Below are positions 1 through 5,647 of a DNA stretch of 9,019 bases, piece by piece. The translations under genes and the position numbers were made by a program. The notes below the pieces were generated by a model, which worked only from the letters and a program-made list of their open reading frames with translations, was not told the DNA's origin and ran no database searches. Origin of the DNA: JBFLYZ01 sp040756415 (GTDB taxonomy: Bacteria; Bacteroidota; Bacteroidia; JADZBD01); assembly GCA_040756415.1 (NCBI GenBank), contig JBFLYZ010000096.1:1-9019 (forward strand), read 5' to 3'. Each line of letters begins with the position of its first letter. The first letter of the stretch is position 1.

Positions 1-24
1 AAAGCCCTCCGCGCTGCGGAGGGC
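1..24 (-). terminator. Rho-independent terminator of the small membrane protein gene
   Basis: A perfect 9-bp GC-rich stem (positions 4-12 with 16-24) closes a 3-nt loop. Read on the minus strand it is followed by TTT at the window edge, so the rest of the T-tract lies outside. It begins 19 nt after the stop codon of the 54-residue gene and is therefore its likely terminator. The stem is seen directly; the T-tract length cannot be checked here. Confidence 0.7.
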
Positions 25-42
25 CTGACCTTTGATGTGTTG

Positions 43-207
43 TTATCCGAATATCGCGAAGGCGAGCAAGCAGCCGAAAATGAAAAGAAAGTATAGGAAA
101 GCCACCGCCCCCGAGGCTCCTTCATAAAATGTAGTGGGAATGAAGCCTTGTCCTTCGGAGGGAAAATCGTTATCTGCGTGGTGTGAATCGTGCTGATCGT
201 GCGACAT
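43..207 (-). CDS. Small single-helix membrane protein with His/Asp-rich N-terminus, unknown function
   Basis: This encodes 54 residues starting MSHDQHDSHH. The first 14 residues are rich in His and Asp. A short polar stretch follows with FPSEGQGF, then a Gly/Ala segment and one strongly hydrophobic helix (about residues 34-53) that ends the protein at Phe-Gly. The frame stays open upstream to a TTG at 291, but a promoter at 231-260 would place the transcript start near 225. The ATG at 207 is therefore the sensible start, leaving a leader of about 18 nt. Promoter and terminator on either side make it a single-gene transcript, which supports its reality despite its size. I do not recognise the family. 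The His/Asp stretch could bind metal, but that is a guess. It is not a shadow of a longer gene. Confidence 0.75.
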   Translation of the reverse strand: MSHDQHDSHHADNDFPSEGQGFIPTTFYEGASGAVAFLYFLFIFGCLLAFAIFG

Positions 208-230
208 GCTGATAGGTTTTTTCGGTTTCA

Positions 231-260
231 CAAATATAAAAAAGAAAGTAATGACGCAAA
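231..260 (-). promoter_or_regulatory. Bacteroidota-type promoter of the small membrane protein gene
   Basis: On the minus strand TTTG (260-257) is followed after 18 nt by TATATTTG (238-231). This fits the TTTG / TAnnTTTG consensus of the Bacteroidota primary sigma factor. The ATG at 207 lies 24 nt after the -7 box. The promoter starts just past the terminator of the upstream tRNA-Val transcript, so the small gene seems to be transcribed independently. Confidence 0.7.
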
Positions 261-270
261 ATGCAGGGAA

Positions 271-299
271 TAAAAAAATCCCGGCCTGCAACCGGGATT
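271..299 (-). terminator. Rho-independent terminator of tRNA-Val(UAC)
   Basis: On the minus strand an 8-bp stem AATCCCGG (299-292) pairs with CCGGGATT (284-277) around a 7-nt loop and is followed directly by a run of T (278-272). It lies 4 nt beyond the 3' end of tRNA-Val(UAC). This is a textbook intrinsic terminator, and it separates the tRNA from the small membrane protein gene. Confidence 0.88.
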
Positions 300-302
300 C
301 TG

Positions 303-377
303 TGGGAGCTGAGGGGTTCGAACCCCCGACCCTCTGCTTGTAAGGCAGATGCTCTGAACCAGCTGAGCTAAGCTCCC
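303..377 (-). tRNA. tRNA-Val(UAC)
   Basis: This is a full 75-nt cloverleaf on the minus strand. The acceptor stem GGGAGCT (377-371) pairs perfectly with AGCTCCC (310-304), and A303 is the discriminator. The D-stem is GCTC/GAGC, the anticodon stem TCTGC/GCAGA, and the loop CTTACAA gives anticodon UAC (342-340), which reads GUA and GUG. The T-arm holds TTCGAAC with one G-U pair in its stem. CCA is not encoded, so it must be added after transcription. Its 5' side is unusual: two 91-bp tandem units carrying copies of its first 26 nt lie between it and the promoter at 573-603, so the primary transcript would carry a leader of about 190 nt. Confidence 0.97.
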
Positions 378-559
378 AATATTTTTAGTTCTTTCCAGAA
401 CCATTTCTTAACTCAGTGTTCTCTGAACCAGTCCCGAAGGGAGGCCTTCGGCCCTGAGCTAAGCTCCCAATATTTTTAGTTCTTTCCAGAACCATTTCTT
501 AACTCAGTGTTCTCTGAACCAGTCCCGAAGGGAGGCCTTCGGCCCTGAGCTAAGCTCCC
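378..559 (-). repeat. Two perfect 91-bp tandem repeats carrying 5' tRNA-Val pieces
   Basis: Units 378-468 and 469-559 appear identical base for base. Read on the minus strand each unit has, in order: the first 15 nt of tRNA-Val (GGGAGCTTAGCTCAG); a 22-nt insert not present in the tRNA; the next 11 nt of the tRNA (CTGGTTCAGAG); and a 43-nt spacer ending TAAAAATATT that leads into the next copy, or into the true tRNA at 377. Each unit thus holds the 5' acceptor strand and D-arm but no anticodon arm, T-arm or 3' acceptor strand, so it cannot fold as a tRNA. The spacer contains a small GTTCT/AGAAC hairpin (388-401). The absence of differences suggests recent or ongoing amplification. The long frame at 476-751 that crosses one copy is not a gene. 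Confidence 0.95.
432..453 (-). repeat. 22-nt hairpin insert in the D-loop of the first tRNA-Val piece
   Basis: Aligned with the intact tRNA, this insert sits between nucleotides 15 and 16, inside the D-loop. It contains a perfect 7-bp stem, CCGAAGG (434-440) with CCTTCGG (445-451), around a 4-nt loop. An identical copy sits at 523-544 in the second unit, and none is in the intact tRNA. It resembles a small palindromic repeat, but I cannot tell whether it occurs elsewhere in the genome. Confidence 0.8.
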
Positions 560-572
560 AAAAATAAGGGTG

Positions 573-603
573 CAAATATAGGTACTTTTGCAAAAGCGCA
601 AAA
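573..603 (-). promoter_or_regulatory. Bacteroidota-type promoter of the tRNA-Val(UAC) transcript
   Basis: On the minus strand TTTTG (603-599) is followed after 18 nt by TATATTTG (580-573), the same spacing and -7 box as the promoter at 231-260. The transcript would start near 566-568, only about 8 nt before the outermost copy of the tRNA 5' sequence (GGGAGCT at 559-553). This is the normal distance for a tRNA promoter, so the original tRNA gene probably began at 559 and the repeats were formed between promoter and tRNA. The spacer also contains the 12-bp palindrome CTTTTGCAAAAG (585-596). Confidence 0.72.
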
Positions 604-653
604 TTTTTTCTTCCGGCTGGTGGCGCAGTACCCTCGGGGAGCAATGGATAAAC

Positions 654-2576
654 TTATCCCGATAACCTGGAGAATCTCTTGTCCGATCCCGGGAAATCCA
701 CGCTGAGCGCAAAGGCACAAAGCAATCCGCTGAAGATGACCAGGGCTGCAAACTCAGGTTCCGTACGCAGCGAAAAAGTAAGCGATGTTCCCGGATCCAG
801 CGTAGTTATGACCGCGCCAGCGCAAACGGAAAAGAGGGCCAGCCATTGATAAACGGTAAGTCCCGCAGCTTTTTTCGTCTGCGGCTCACCGCGGTAGGCC
901 TCTTCGACAAAGCGGGCAAGGCCGTTCAGGATAAAATACAGTCCGATCATCAGGGGCAGCCCGATACCCCTGTACCAAAGACCGAACAGCAGAAGCCCGG
1001 TAAATACGTTACCCAGCAGGGAGTAAAGTTGTGTATTGTGAAGCACCTGCCCTTTCAGCCCGGCAATCCGGCATACGCGGCTGTGCTCGTTGTTATAACG
1101 TATTCCGTTGCCATCGTCAGCAATGCGGCCATGGCAGCAGCCCTGCACCAGGCAGCGCAAACGCCCTATAGCCTGTACCCACGGGGCCGCCAGGGCGCTA
1201 GCCGCAAACGTATGAATGGCCGGAACCTGTAAATACCATTCACAGATCAAAGCGCCAACGATTCCACCGATCAGGCCCCCGTAATATCCGAAAGGGCGAA
1301 GTATCCGGGTGGGGCTGTCGAGTAGCTGGCCCCAGAGGGCGGCCCCGGTCAATGACGATAGCACCAGCACCAGCAAGGCGAGGCTGTTGTGAATGAACAT
1401 GCCGATGATCAGTGTTCCGCAGAGTCCGGCCAGGCCGGAGAAAAAGCCATGATTGATCACCCGGATCGGCCCGATATGCCATTCTTTCCATGAATTGGCC
1501 AGGCCTTCGCAAGCTGTTTGCATGTAATTCCAAAATCCGCTCCGGTTATGTACGAGTACAAAAAGTAAGGCCCCTGCTGTCACATCGGCCAGGGAATGAA
1601 CTCCGGTGGCAATACAGGATAATGAAATCAATATCCCGGCCGCGTAGAACAGGTAACGTCCGGATGGAAAATAGTTGGCATAGCAGGCTGCCGCGAACAA
1701 GGCCCAGGCCACATGAAAGGACGGAAAGGCTGCTGCAGGACCGTCAAGACCGCGCTCAAGCATGATCCATTCTCCCAGCGGGCCCGAAGGCGCGAATTCG
1801 CGCGGGTAAAAACAAAAAGGCAGGGCTGCCTGGAAAAAAATGCCGAGGAGCGCGATCCAGAAGGCGCCAGTTACAAAAAAGCGTAATTGCTTATGATCCG
1901 AAGCAAAAAAAGGCGCCAGGCCAGCGAACGGATAAGTGAGGGCGTAAAAGATCTCGGCTGTTTCGTAAACCGGCAGATCCTTCTCAAACCCGAAGCCGGT
2001 ATCAATTGCATGTTCGCCCGGGCCTAAAACGATCAGGGCTTCGTAGGCCAGAGCCCAGGGCAGGAAAATGGCCACGGCAGCACAAAACTTACGGCCCAAA
2101 GAGGCGGGCGCGTTGTTACCAGGCGGAATTCCGAACAAAGGATAATGCTCCCTTCTGCCAAAACGCCTGCGCAGGGCATGCTGCTCGTAACCCATCACCA
2201 ATGCCGCGCAGCCCATTATCACAAGCGGACTTACCACAAACAATCCGGCTGCCCAGCCAGCCCACATTGAAAGGCCTATACAAATTATGCAAAAGCCAAC
2301 ATAGATCGGATGCCTGAAAAAGGCGTAAACGCCTTGCTGCACATAGTGATCGGGTGGAAATGCGTTCATCGGCAGTCCTTTCCCGAATTTTTTCAGGTCG
2401 TACATGCCGGCCAGCAACAAGAGCAGCCCGGTGAAGCCTGCGAGCAGCCCGGCCGTTTCCATCCTTCCCACTTTTACCGGGATGTGCTTGCCCAGCGCTT
2501 CTCCCCACAGGATAAGAAAGGCCGGAATGACGATGCAGAACAGTGCCCCGTAGGCTATTTTCCCGATGAGCTTCAT
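654..2576 (-). CDS. Three-domain membrane lipid enzyme: ICMT/PEMT-like methyltransferase, PAP2/Aur1-like phosphatase, Lgt-like transferase
   Basis: This 640-residue polytopic membrane protein appears to join three families. Residues about 1-150 resemble isoprenylcysteine or phospholipid methyltransferases: several helices, then GVYAFFRHPIYVG (82-94) and the trailing E131 and FG pair (139-140). Residues about 165-345 resemble the Aur1/inositolphosphorylceramide-synthase branch of PAP2, with FPSFH (284-288) and HSLAD (327-331), the usual catalytic His pair and Asp. Residues about 375-620 resemble prolipoprotein diacylglyceryl transferase: YGGLIGG (432-438), AIGRLRC (469-475), QGCCHG (478-483), HNTQLY (513-518) and R555 with EE (558-559). 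Two positions I align with key Lgt residues differ: the His of HGGLIG is Tyr432 and the Tyr before R555 is Asn551. The ATG overlaps the stop of the lipocalin-like gene (ATGA), implying translational coupling. Substrates are unknown. It need not be the cell's lipoprotein Lgt, and a real fusion is more likely than frame fusion because the frame is continuous. Confidence 0.8.
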   Translation of the reverse strand: MKLIGKIAYGALFCIVIPAFLILWGEALGKHIPVKVGRMETAGLLAGFTGLLLLLAGMYDLKKFGKGLPMNAFPPDHYVQQGVYAFFRHPIYVGFCIICIGLSMWAGWAAGLFVVSPLVIMGCAALVMGYEQHALRRRFGRREHYPLFGIPPGNNAPASLGRKFCAAVAIFLPWALAYEALIVLGPGEHAIDTGFGFEKDLPVYETAEIFYALTYPFAGLAPFFASDHKQLRFFVTGAFWIALLGIFFQAALPFCFYPREFAPSGPLGEWIMLERGLDGPAAAFPSFHVAWALFAAACYANYFPSGRYLFYAAGILISLSCIATGVHSLADVTAGALLFVLVHNRSGFWNYMQTACEGLANSWKEWHIGPIRVINHGFFSGLAGLCGTLIIGMFIHNSLALLVLVLSSLTGAALWGQLLDSPTRILRPFGYYGGLIGGIVGALICEWYLQVPAIHTFAASALAAPWVQAIGRLRCLVQGCCHGRIADDGNGIRYNNEHSRVCRIAGLKGQVLHNTQLYSLLGNVFTGLLLFGLWYRGIGLPLMIGLYFILNGLARFVEEAYRGEPQTKKAAGLTVYQWLALFSVCAGAVITTLDPGTSLTFSLRTEPEFAALVIFSGLLCAFALSVDFPGSDKRFSRLSG

Positions 2577-3346
2577 GCCCAGGTCACTTTTTCATGGATC
2601 ACAAAACCGCTGTCTGTTACGCTGCCGGGTGATGAAAGGGAGCCTTTGCCCAGCCACTTTGTTTCTTTGGAGTGCAGAACGGAAAAAGGAAAATAGCGCA
2701 TGAGCCGCTTTAATCCCGCGAAGACAGTGGAGGACAAAGACCCGGAACGGAGCTCGCGGTTTTCCCTGATATCGAGACGAAACCTATCGAATGCCACATG
2801 CGTGTCGGAGATATCGGCACCTGTAAATCGCTGCCCGTTGAAATAGACCAGGTTTCGTTCGACCGGGCCTGTCCATTTTATCCATGTAATGTAAGCCGCC
2901 TTTGAAAGGTAACGCCCCCAGCGCAGTTCTTCGATGGGAAGTTCCCATGGCGGGAGGCTCATGCTTAGCTTTTCGGCATAACCATTGCCCCTGATATCGG
3001 CTTTGCCTTTCACGCTTACCACGGCCTCGGCTTTGGGGAACAGGCAGTCCCAGCGAATGTGGCCATGCTCGTTTTCCAGGAGCAGTTCTTTTACCGGCCC
3101 TGCCGCTGATTTCAGGCTGGCCTCAGCCAGGCGGTTGGTTAGTTTCAAATGATCGTTTCCGACACCGATCTCCGAACGGGCCCGGAATGAATTTTTCTGA
3201 AACGCATCCGCTCCATCCTGGTAGATGAAGCCCGAATAAACGAGGCGGATGCGTTTCCATCTGATGCGTGCGTGATATCCGATGAATGCCCTGCCTTGCT
3301 CATCAACGGCATCCAGGTACCATTTTTCCAGCGAAAACAACGACAT
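2573..3346 (-). CDS. CrtC/AttH lipocalin-like protein (carotenoid 1,2-hydratase-like)
   Basis: The 257-residue protein resembles the two-domain lipocalin-like family that includes CrtC (hydroxyneurosporene synthase) and AttH. Pointers, counted from the ATG at 3346, are EKWYLD near the N-terminus (7-12), a Trp-rich middle, GNGYAEKL (120-127), the PPWELPIEELRWG stretch (132-144), and a C-terminal strand ending HEKVTW. No signal peptide or membrane helix is evident. The frame can also start at TTG 3352, two codons earlier; ATG is preferred. The 3' end overlaps the start of the three-domain lipid enzyme by ATGA, so both are likely made together. In this family lipocalin-like members bind or modify hydrophobic molecules. 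CrtC hydrates carotenoids, but no carotenoid gene is visible here, so the hydratase name should not be taken literally. Confidence 0.65.
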   Translation of the reverse strand: MSLFSLEKWYLDAVDEQGRAFIGYHARIRWKRIRLVYSGFIYQDGADAFQKNSFRARSEIGVGNDHLKLTNRLAEASLKSAAGPVKELLLENEHGHIRWDCLFPKAEAVVSVKGKADIRGNGYAEKLSMSLPPWELPIEELRWGRYLSKAAYITWIKWTGPVERNLVYFNGQRFTGADISDTHVAFDRFRLDIRENRELRSGSLSSTVFAGLKRLMRYFPFSVLHSKETKWLGKGSLSSPGSVTDSGFVIHEKVTWA

Positions 3347-3410
3347 ATCCAAAGATGCCTAAAATCCGGGTAAAACCGGGCTTTTTCTTAATATTGTTGC
3401 CGCATTTCAC

Positions 3411-3485
3411 GGGGTGTTAGCTCAGTTGGTTCAGAGCACTTGCTTGACAGGCAAGGGGTCACTGGTTCGAGCCCAGTACATCCCA
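3411..3485 (+). tRNA. tRNA-Val(GAC)
   Basis: This is a full 75-nt cloverleaf on the plus strand. The acceptor strand GGGGTGT (3411-3417) pairs with ACATCCC (3478-3484), with one G-U pair, and A3485 is the discriminator. The D-stem is GCTC/GAGC, the anticodon stem CTTGC/GCAAG with loop TTGACAG gives anticodon GAC (3446-3448), and the T-stem ACTGG/CCAGT closes TTCGAGC. It reads GUC and GUU, complementing the UAC isoacceptor at 303-377. CCA is not encoded. It is transcribed away from the lipocalin-like gene and towards folC. Unlike its sister it has no duplicated pieces. Confidence 0.97.
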
Positions 3486-3488
3486 CAC

Positions 3489-3530
3489 TGCCCTCCAAAG
3501 CCCGAAGAGTGAAGGAGGGCATGTTGTTTT
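3489..3530 (+). terminator. Terminator after tRNA-Val(GAC)
   Basis: TGCCCTCC (3489-3496) pairs perfectly with GGAGGGCA (3514-3521) across a 17-nt loop and is followed by TGTTGTTTT. It starts 4 nt after the tRNA. The broken T-tract and long loop make it weaker than the terminator of the other tRNA. The hairpin lies between this tRNA and the end of folC, which converge, but on the minus strand no T-tract follows, so it probably serves the tRNA only. Confidence 0.7.
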
Positions 3531-3547
3531 AAGACAGATGGCCGGGG

Positions 3548-4852
3548 TCATATCGCTTCCGCCACCACGAACGTGCTCCCCCCGATAAATACCAGGTCAT
3601 TTTTTGCGGCAGCGGTCTTTGCGGCCTTTACCGCTTTTCTCACTGAAGGGTAAATATTCCCTTTCAAGCCCTGCTGAACGGCCAGCGCGGCCAGCACGCG
3701 GGCATCCAACGCGCGGGGTATGTTCGCCTGGCAGAAGTAGTAAGCCGCTTTTTTGGGAAGCAGGGCCAGTATGTTGGAAATATCCTTATCGTTTACCGCC
3801 CCGAAGACTATGTGCAGCTTCTTATGCGGGATTTTGCGGATCTGTTCCAGCACTTCTTTTATTCCCGCTTCATTATGCCCCGTGTCTGCGATGACCAGGG
3901 GTTTGCGCTGCAGCACCTGCCAGCGCCCCAGCAAGCCCGTTTTGCTGACCACCTTCTCCAGGCCTTCAGCGATAGCCTGTTGTGAGAGGTGGATGCCCAG
4001 GTAAGAATTCAGCACGTGTACGGCTGCAACAGCCGTACAGATGTTTTTAGCCTGGTAGGCCCCAGGCAGCTCGCAGAGCAGAGGAAAGGGTTTTCCTTTT
4101 ACATGTTGGAGAGCGAGTTGCCCGCTGAGAAACAGTTTTCCCTTCCTGTTTACCTGGCGGGTATTTTTCAGCCCGATGAAATCATCCGCAAAAACAATAG
4201 GCGCATTTTCCAGCTTTGCCTTTTTAATAAAAACAGGAGCGCTTTCCTTCTGCGTTTCTCCGATCACCACCGGTACTCTTTTTTTAATGATGCCTGCTTT
4301 TTCATGGGCGATCTTTTCCAGCGTATCGCCCAATAAAGCCGTATGATCATAACTGATATTCGTAATTACCGATACCAGCGGTGTGATCACATTGGTCGAA
4401 TCCAGCCTTCCGCCCAGGCCTGCTTCGATCACCGCAATATCCACCCGGCTTTTGGCGAAGTGGTCGAAGGCCAGTCCCACGGTCCATTCGAAAAAAGAAG
4501 GCTTTATTTTTCCGAAGTCGTCTTTATATTGCCGTACGAATTCAATAACGGCATCTTTCGCTATCATTTTGCCGTTGATCTTTATCCGCTCCCGGAAATC
4601 GTTCAGGTGAGGGGAGGTGTACAGGCCTACCTTGTAACCCGCGCATTGGAGAATGGAGGCGATCAGGTGAGAGGTGGATCCTTTGCCGTTCGTGCCGGCC
4701 ACGTGAACCGAGCGGAACTTGTTCTCCGGGTTTCCCAGCAAGCTGCAAATGGCGATGGTGTTATCCAGGTTGGCTTTGTAGGCCGCAGCGCCAATGCGAT
4801 GGAACATGGGAAGCTGGCTGTAGAGGTAGTCCAGCGTCTGGGAATAATTCAT
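3548..4852 (-). CDS. folC: Bifunctional folylpolyglutamate synthase / dihydrofolate synthase
   Basis: This cytoplasmic ATP-dependent Mur-ligase-type enzyme adds glutamate to dihydropteroate and to folates. Its 434 residues are the usual length. Visible hallmarks are the P-loop AGTNGKGST (52-60), SPHLNDFRERI (80-90), EAGLGGRLDSTN (143-154), the ISYDH segment (166-170), HEKAGI (183-188) with the lysine that is carbamylated in Mur-type ligases, GRW (309-311) opening the C-terminal domain, and DTGHN (323-327). All key motifs are intact. Its ATG follows the stop codon of the upstream tonB-like gene directly (TAAATG), so it is very likely the last gene of the exbB-exbD-tonB operon and depends on that transcript. 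No promoter of its own is visible. There is no functional link between folate and TonB; the linkage is probably for shared expression. Confidence 0.96.
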   Translation of the reverse strand: MNYSQTLDYLYSQLPMFHRIGAAAYKANLDNTIAICSLLGNPENKFRSVHVAGTNGKGSTSHLIASILQCAGYKVGLYTSPHLNDFRERIKINGKMIAKDAVIEFVRQYKDDFGKIKPSFFEWTVGLAFDHFAKSRVDIAVIEAGLGGRLDSTNVITPLVSVITNISYDHTALLGDTLEKIAHEKAGIIKKRVPVVIGETQKESAPVFIKKAKLENAPIVFADDFIGLKNTRQVNRKGKLFLSGQLALQHVKGKPFPLLCELPGAYQAKNICTAVAAVHVLNSYLGIHLSQQAIAEGLEKVVSKTGLLGRWQVLQRKPLVIADTGHNEAGIKEVLEQIRKIPHKKLHIVFGAVNDKDISNILALLPKKAAYYFCQANIPRALDARVLAALAVQQGLKGNIYPSVRKAVKAAKTAAAKNDLVFIGGSTFVVAEAI

Positions 4853-5647
4853 TTACTTCACTTTGAACACAAAAGTAATGGTTCCCGTTTGTTCAGGCGC
4901 TCCATCGGGACTTTTGTTGAACCTGGTGGTAAGCGCGGCCAGGCGGGCCTTGGCGATAATGGTGCTGGCGTTGGCGGGCTCATCGAACTTGGATTTGGTC
5001 TGGTTCACCTTGGCGTTGATCACTTTGCCATCCGCGTCAACGGTGATCTCCACCACAACGGTGGCGTTCTGCGAAAAATCGTTGATGTTATCGGGTTTTT
5101 TCTCCACGGTCCTTCCTTTCAGGCTGACCTTGGGACCGTATCCGGTTCCTTTTCCATCCCCGTCATAATTCTTAGAATCAGGAGTTCCGTTCGGATCTCC
5201 CTGGTTGCCTTTGACATTGCCCGTTCCGTCACTGCTGGGGTTGCCGTCATTGAAGTTTGAACCGGAAATGGCATCCTGAAGATTTTTATCCGGTTGTGGG
5301 TCATCGTTCTTCTTATCGGGCGTGTTCTTTTTGGGCGGAACAGAAACGGCATCCGGGTCATCGCTGGTCATTACATCATTATTATCGGGCGAGGCATCCG
5401 AAGAGCTCTGGCTGGCATCCTGCTGGCTTTTGTCATCGGCAAAGGGCTTGTCGGTAGAGTAGTCCTGCCCCATGCCTTCCTCGTCAAATCCCAGGTTCAC
5501 CTCTATGCCCATCGACCCGCCTTCCTCGAAAGGGGGGACGGGCGTTTTAAAAGTGACCAGCACGATAGGAATGAGCAGCACGAGCAGGGAGACCAGTGTT
5601 CCTGCGCCTGCGTAAAAATGCCTGTTCCTATCGAGACTGGTGTCCAT
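4853..5647 (-). CDS. Atypical TonB-family energy transducer with acidic low-complexity linker
   Basis: This 264-residue protein has one N-terminal helix (about 14-32) and the segment GIEVNLGFDEEGMGQ (47-61), a type I associate with Bacteroidota TonB-like proteins. A long linker (about 62-170) is rich in Asp, Asn, Ser, Gly and Lys. A C-terminal domain (about 171-264) holds VVVEITVDADGKVINAKVN and ends TGTITFVFKVK. That C-terminus fits a TonB-type alpha/beta domain that meets outer-membrane receptors. The linker is not the usual Pro-Lys/Pro-Glu rod, and the Tyr-Pro pair found in the canonical TonB at 6908-7705 is missing. It sits directly after exbD with a 1-nt overlap (TAATG) and abuts folC, so it is the obvious partner of this ExbBD. 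A TolA-like role is an alternative, but no tolB or pal is nearby. Confidence 0.82.
   Translation of the reverse strand: MDTSLDRNRHFYAGAGTLVSLLVLLIPIVLVTFKTPVPPFEEGGSMGIEVNLGFDEEGMGQDYSTDKPFADDKSQQDASQSSSDASPDNNDVMTSDDPDAVSVPPKKNTPDKKNDDPQPDKNLQDAISGSNFNDGNPSSDGTGNVKGNQGDPNGTPDSKNYDGDGKGTGYGPKVSLKGRTVEKKPDNINDFSQNATVVVEITVDADGKVINAKVNQTKSKFDEPANASTIIAKARLAALTTRFNKSPDGAPEQTGTITFVFKVK

Noticed and set aside
432..451. Hairpins in the repeats as intrinsic terminators of the leader
   Set aside because: The CCGAAGG/CCTTCGG stem is not followed by a T-run on either strand, so it is unlikely to terminate transcription.
303..603. Integration site of a mobile element at the tRNA
   Set aside because: The duplicated tRNA pieces come from the 5' end, whereas integrases usually regenerate the 3' end. 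No integrase, direct-repeat flanked island or foreign gene is present.
476..751. Minus-strand 91-codon frame across the tRNA-derived repeats
   Set aside because: It spans the end of the fusion gene, the tRNA promoter and one and a half repeats, with no recognisable protein features.
3389..3399. Promoter for tRNA-Val(GAC) at TAATATTGTTG
   Set aside because: Two near-matches to the -7 box exist, at a plausible distance from 3411, but no TTG lies at the right upstream spacing. Too weak to annotate.
3490..3520. Similarity of the tRNA-Val(GAC) terminator loop (CCCGAAG...GGAGG) to the repeat insert CCCGAAGGGAGG
   Set aside because: Only about 12 matching bases with a gap, in GC-rich hairpin context. 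Probably coincidence.
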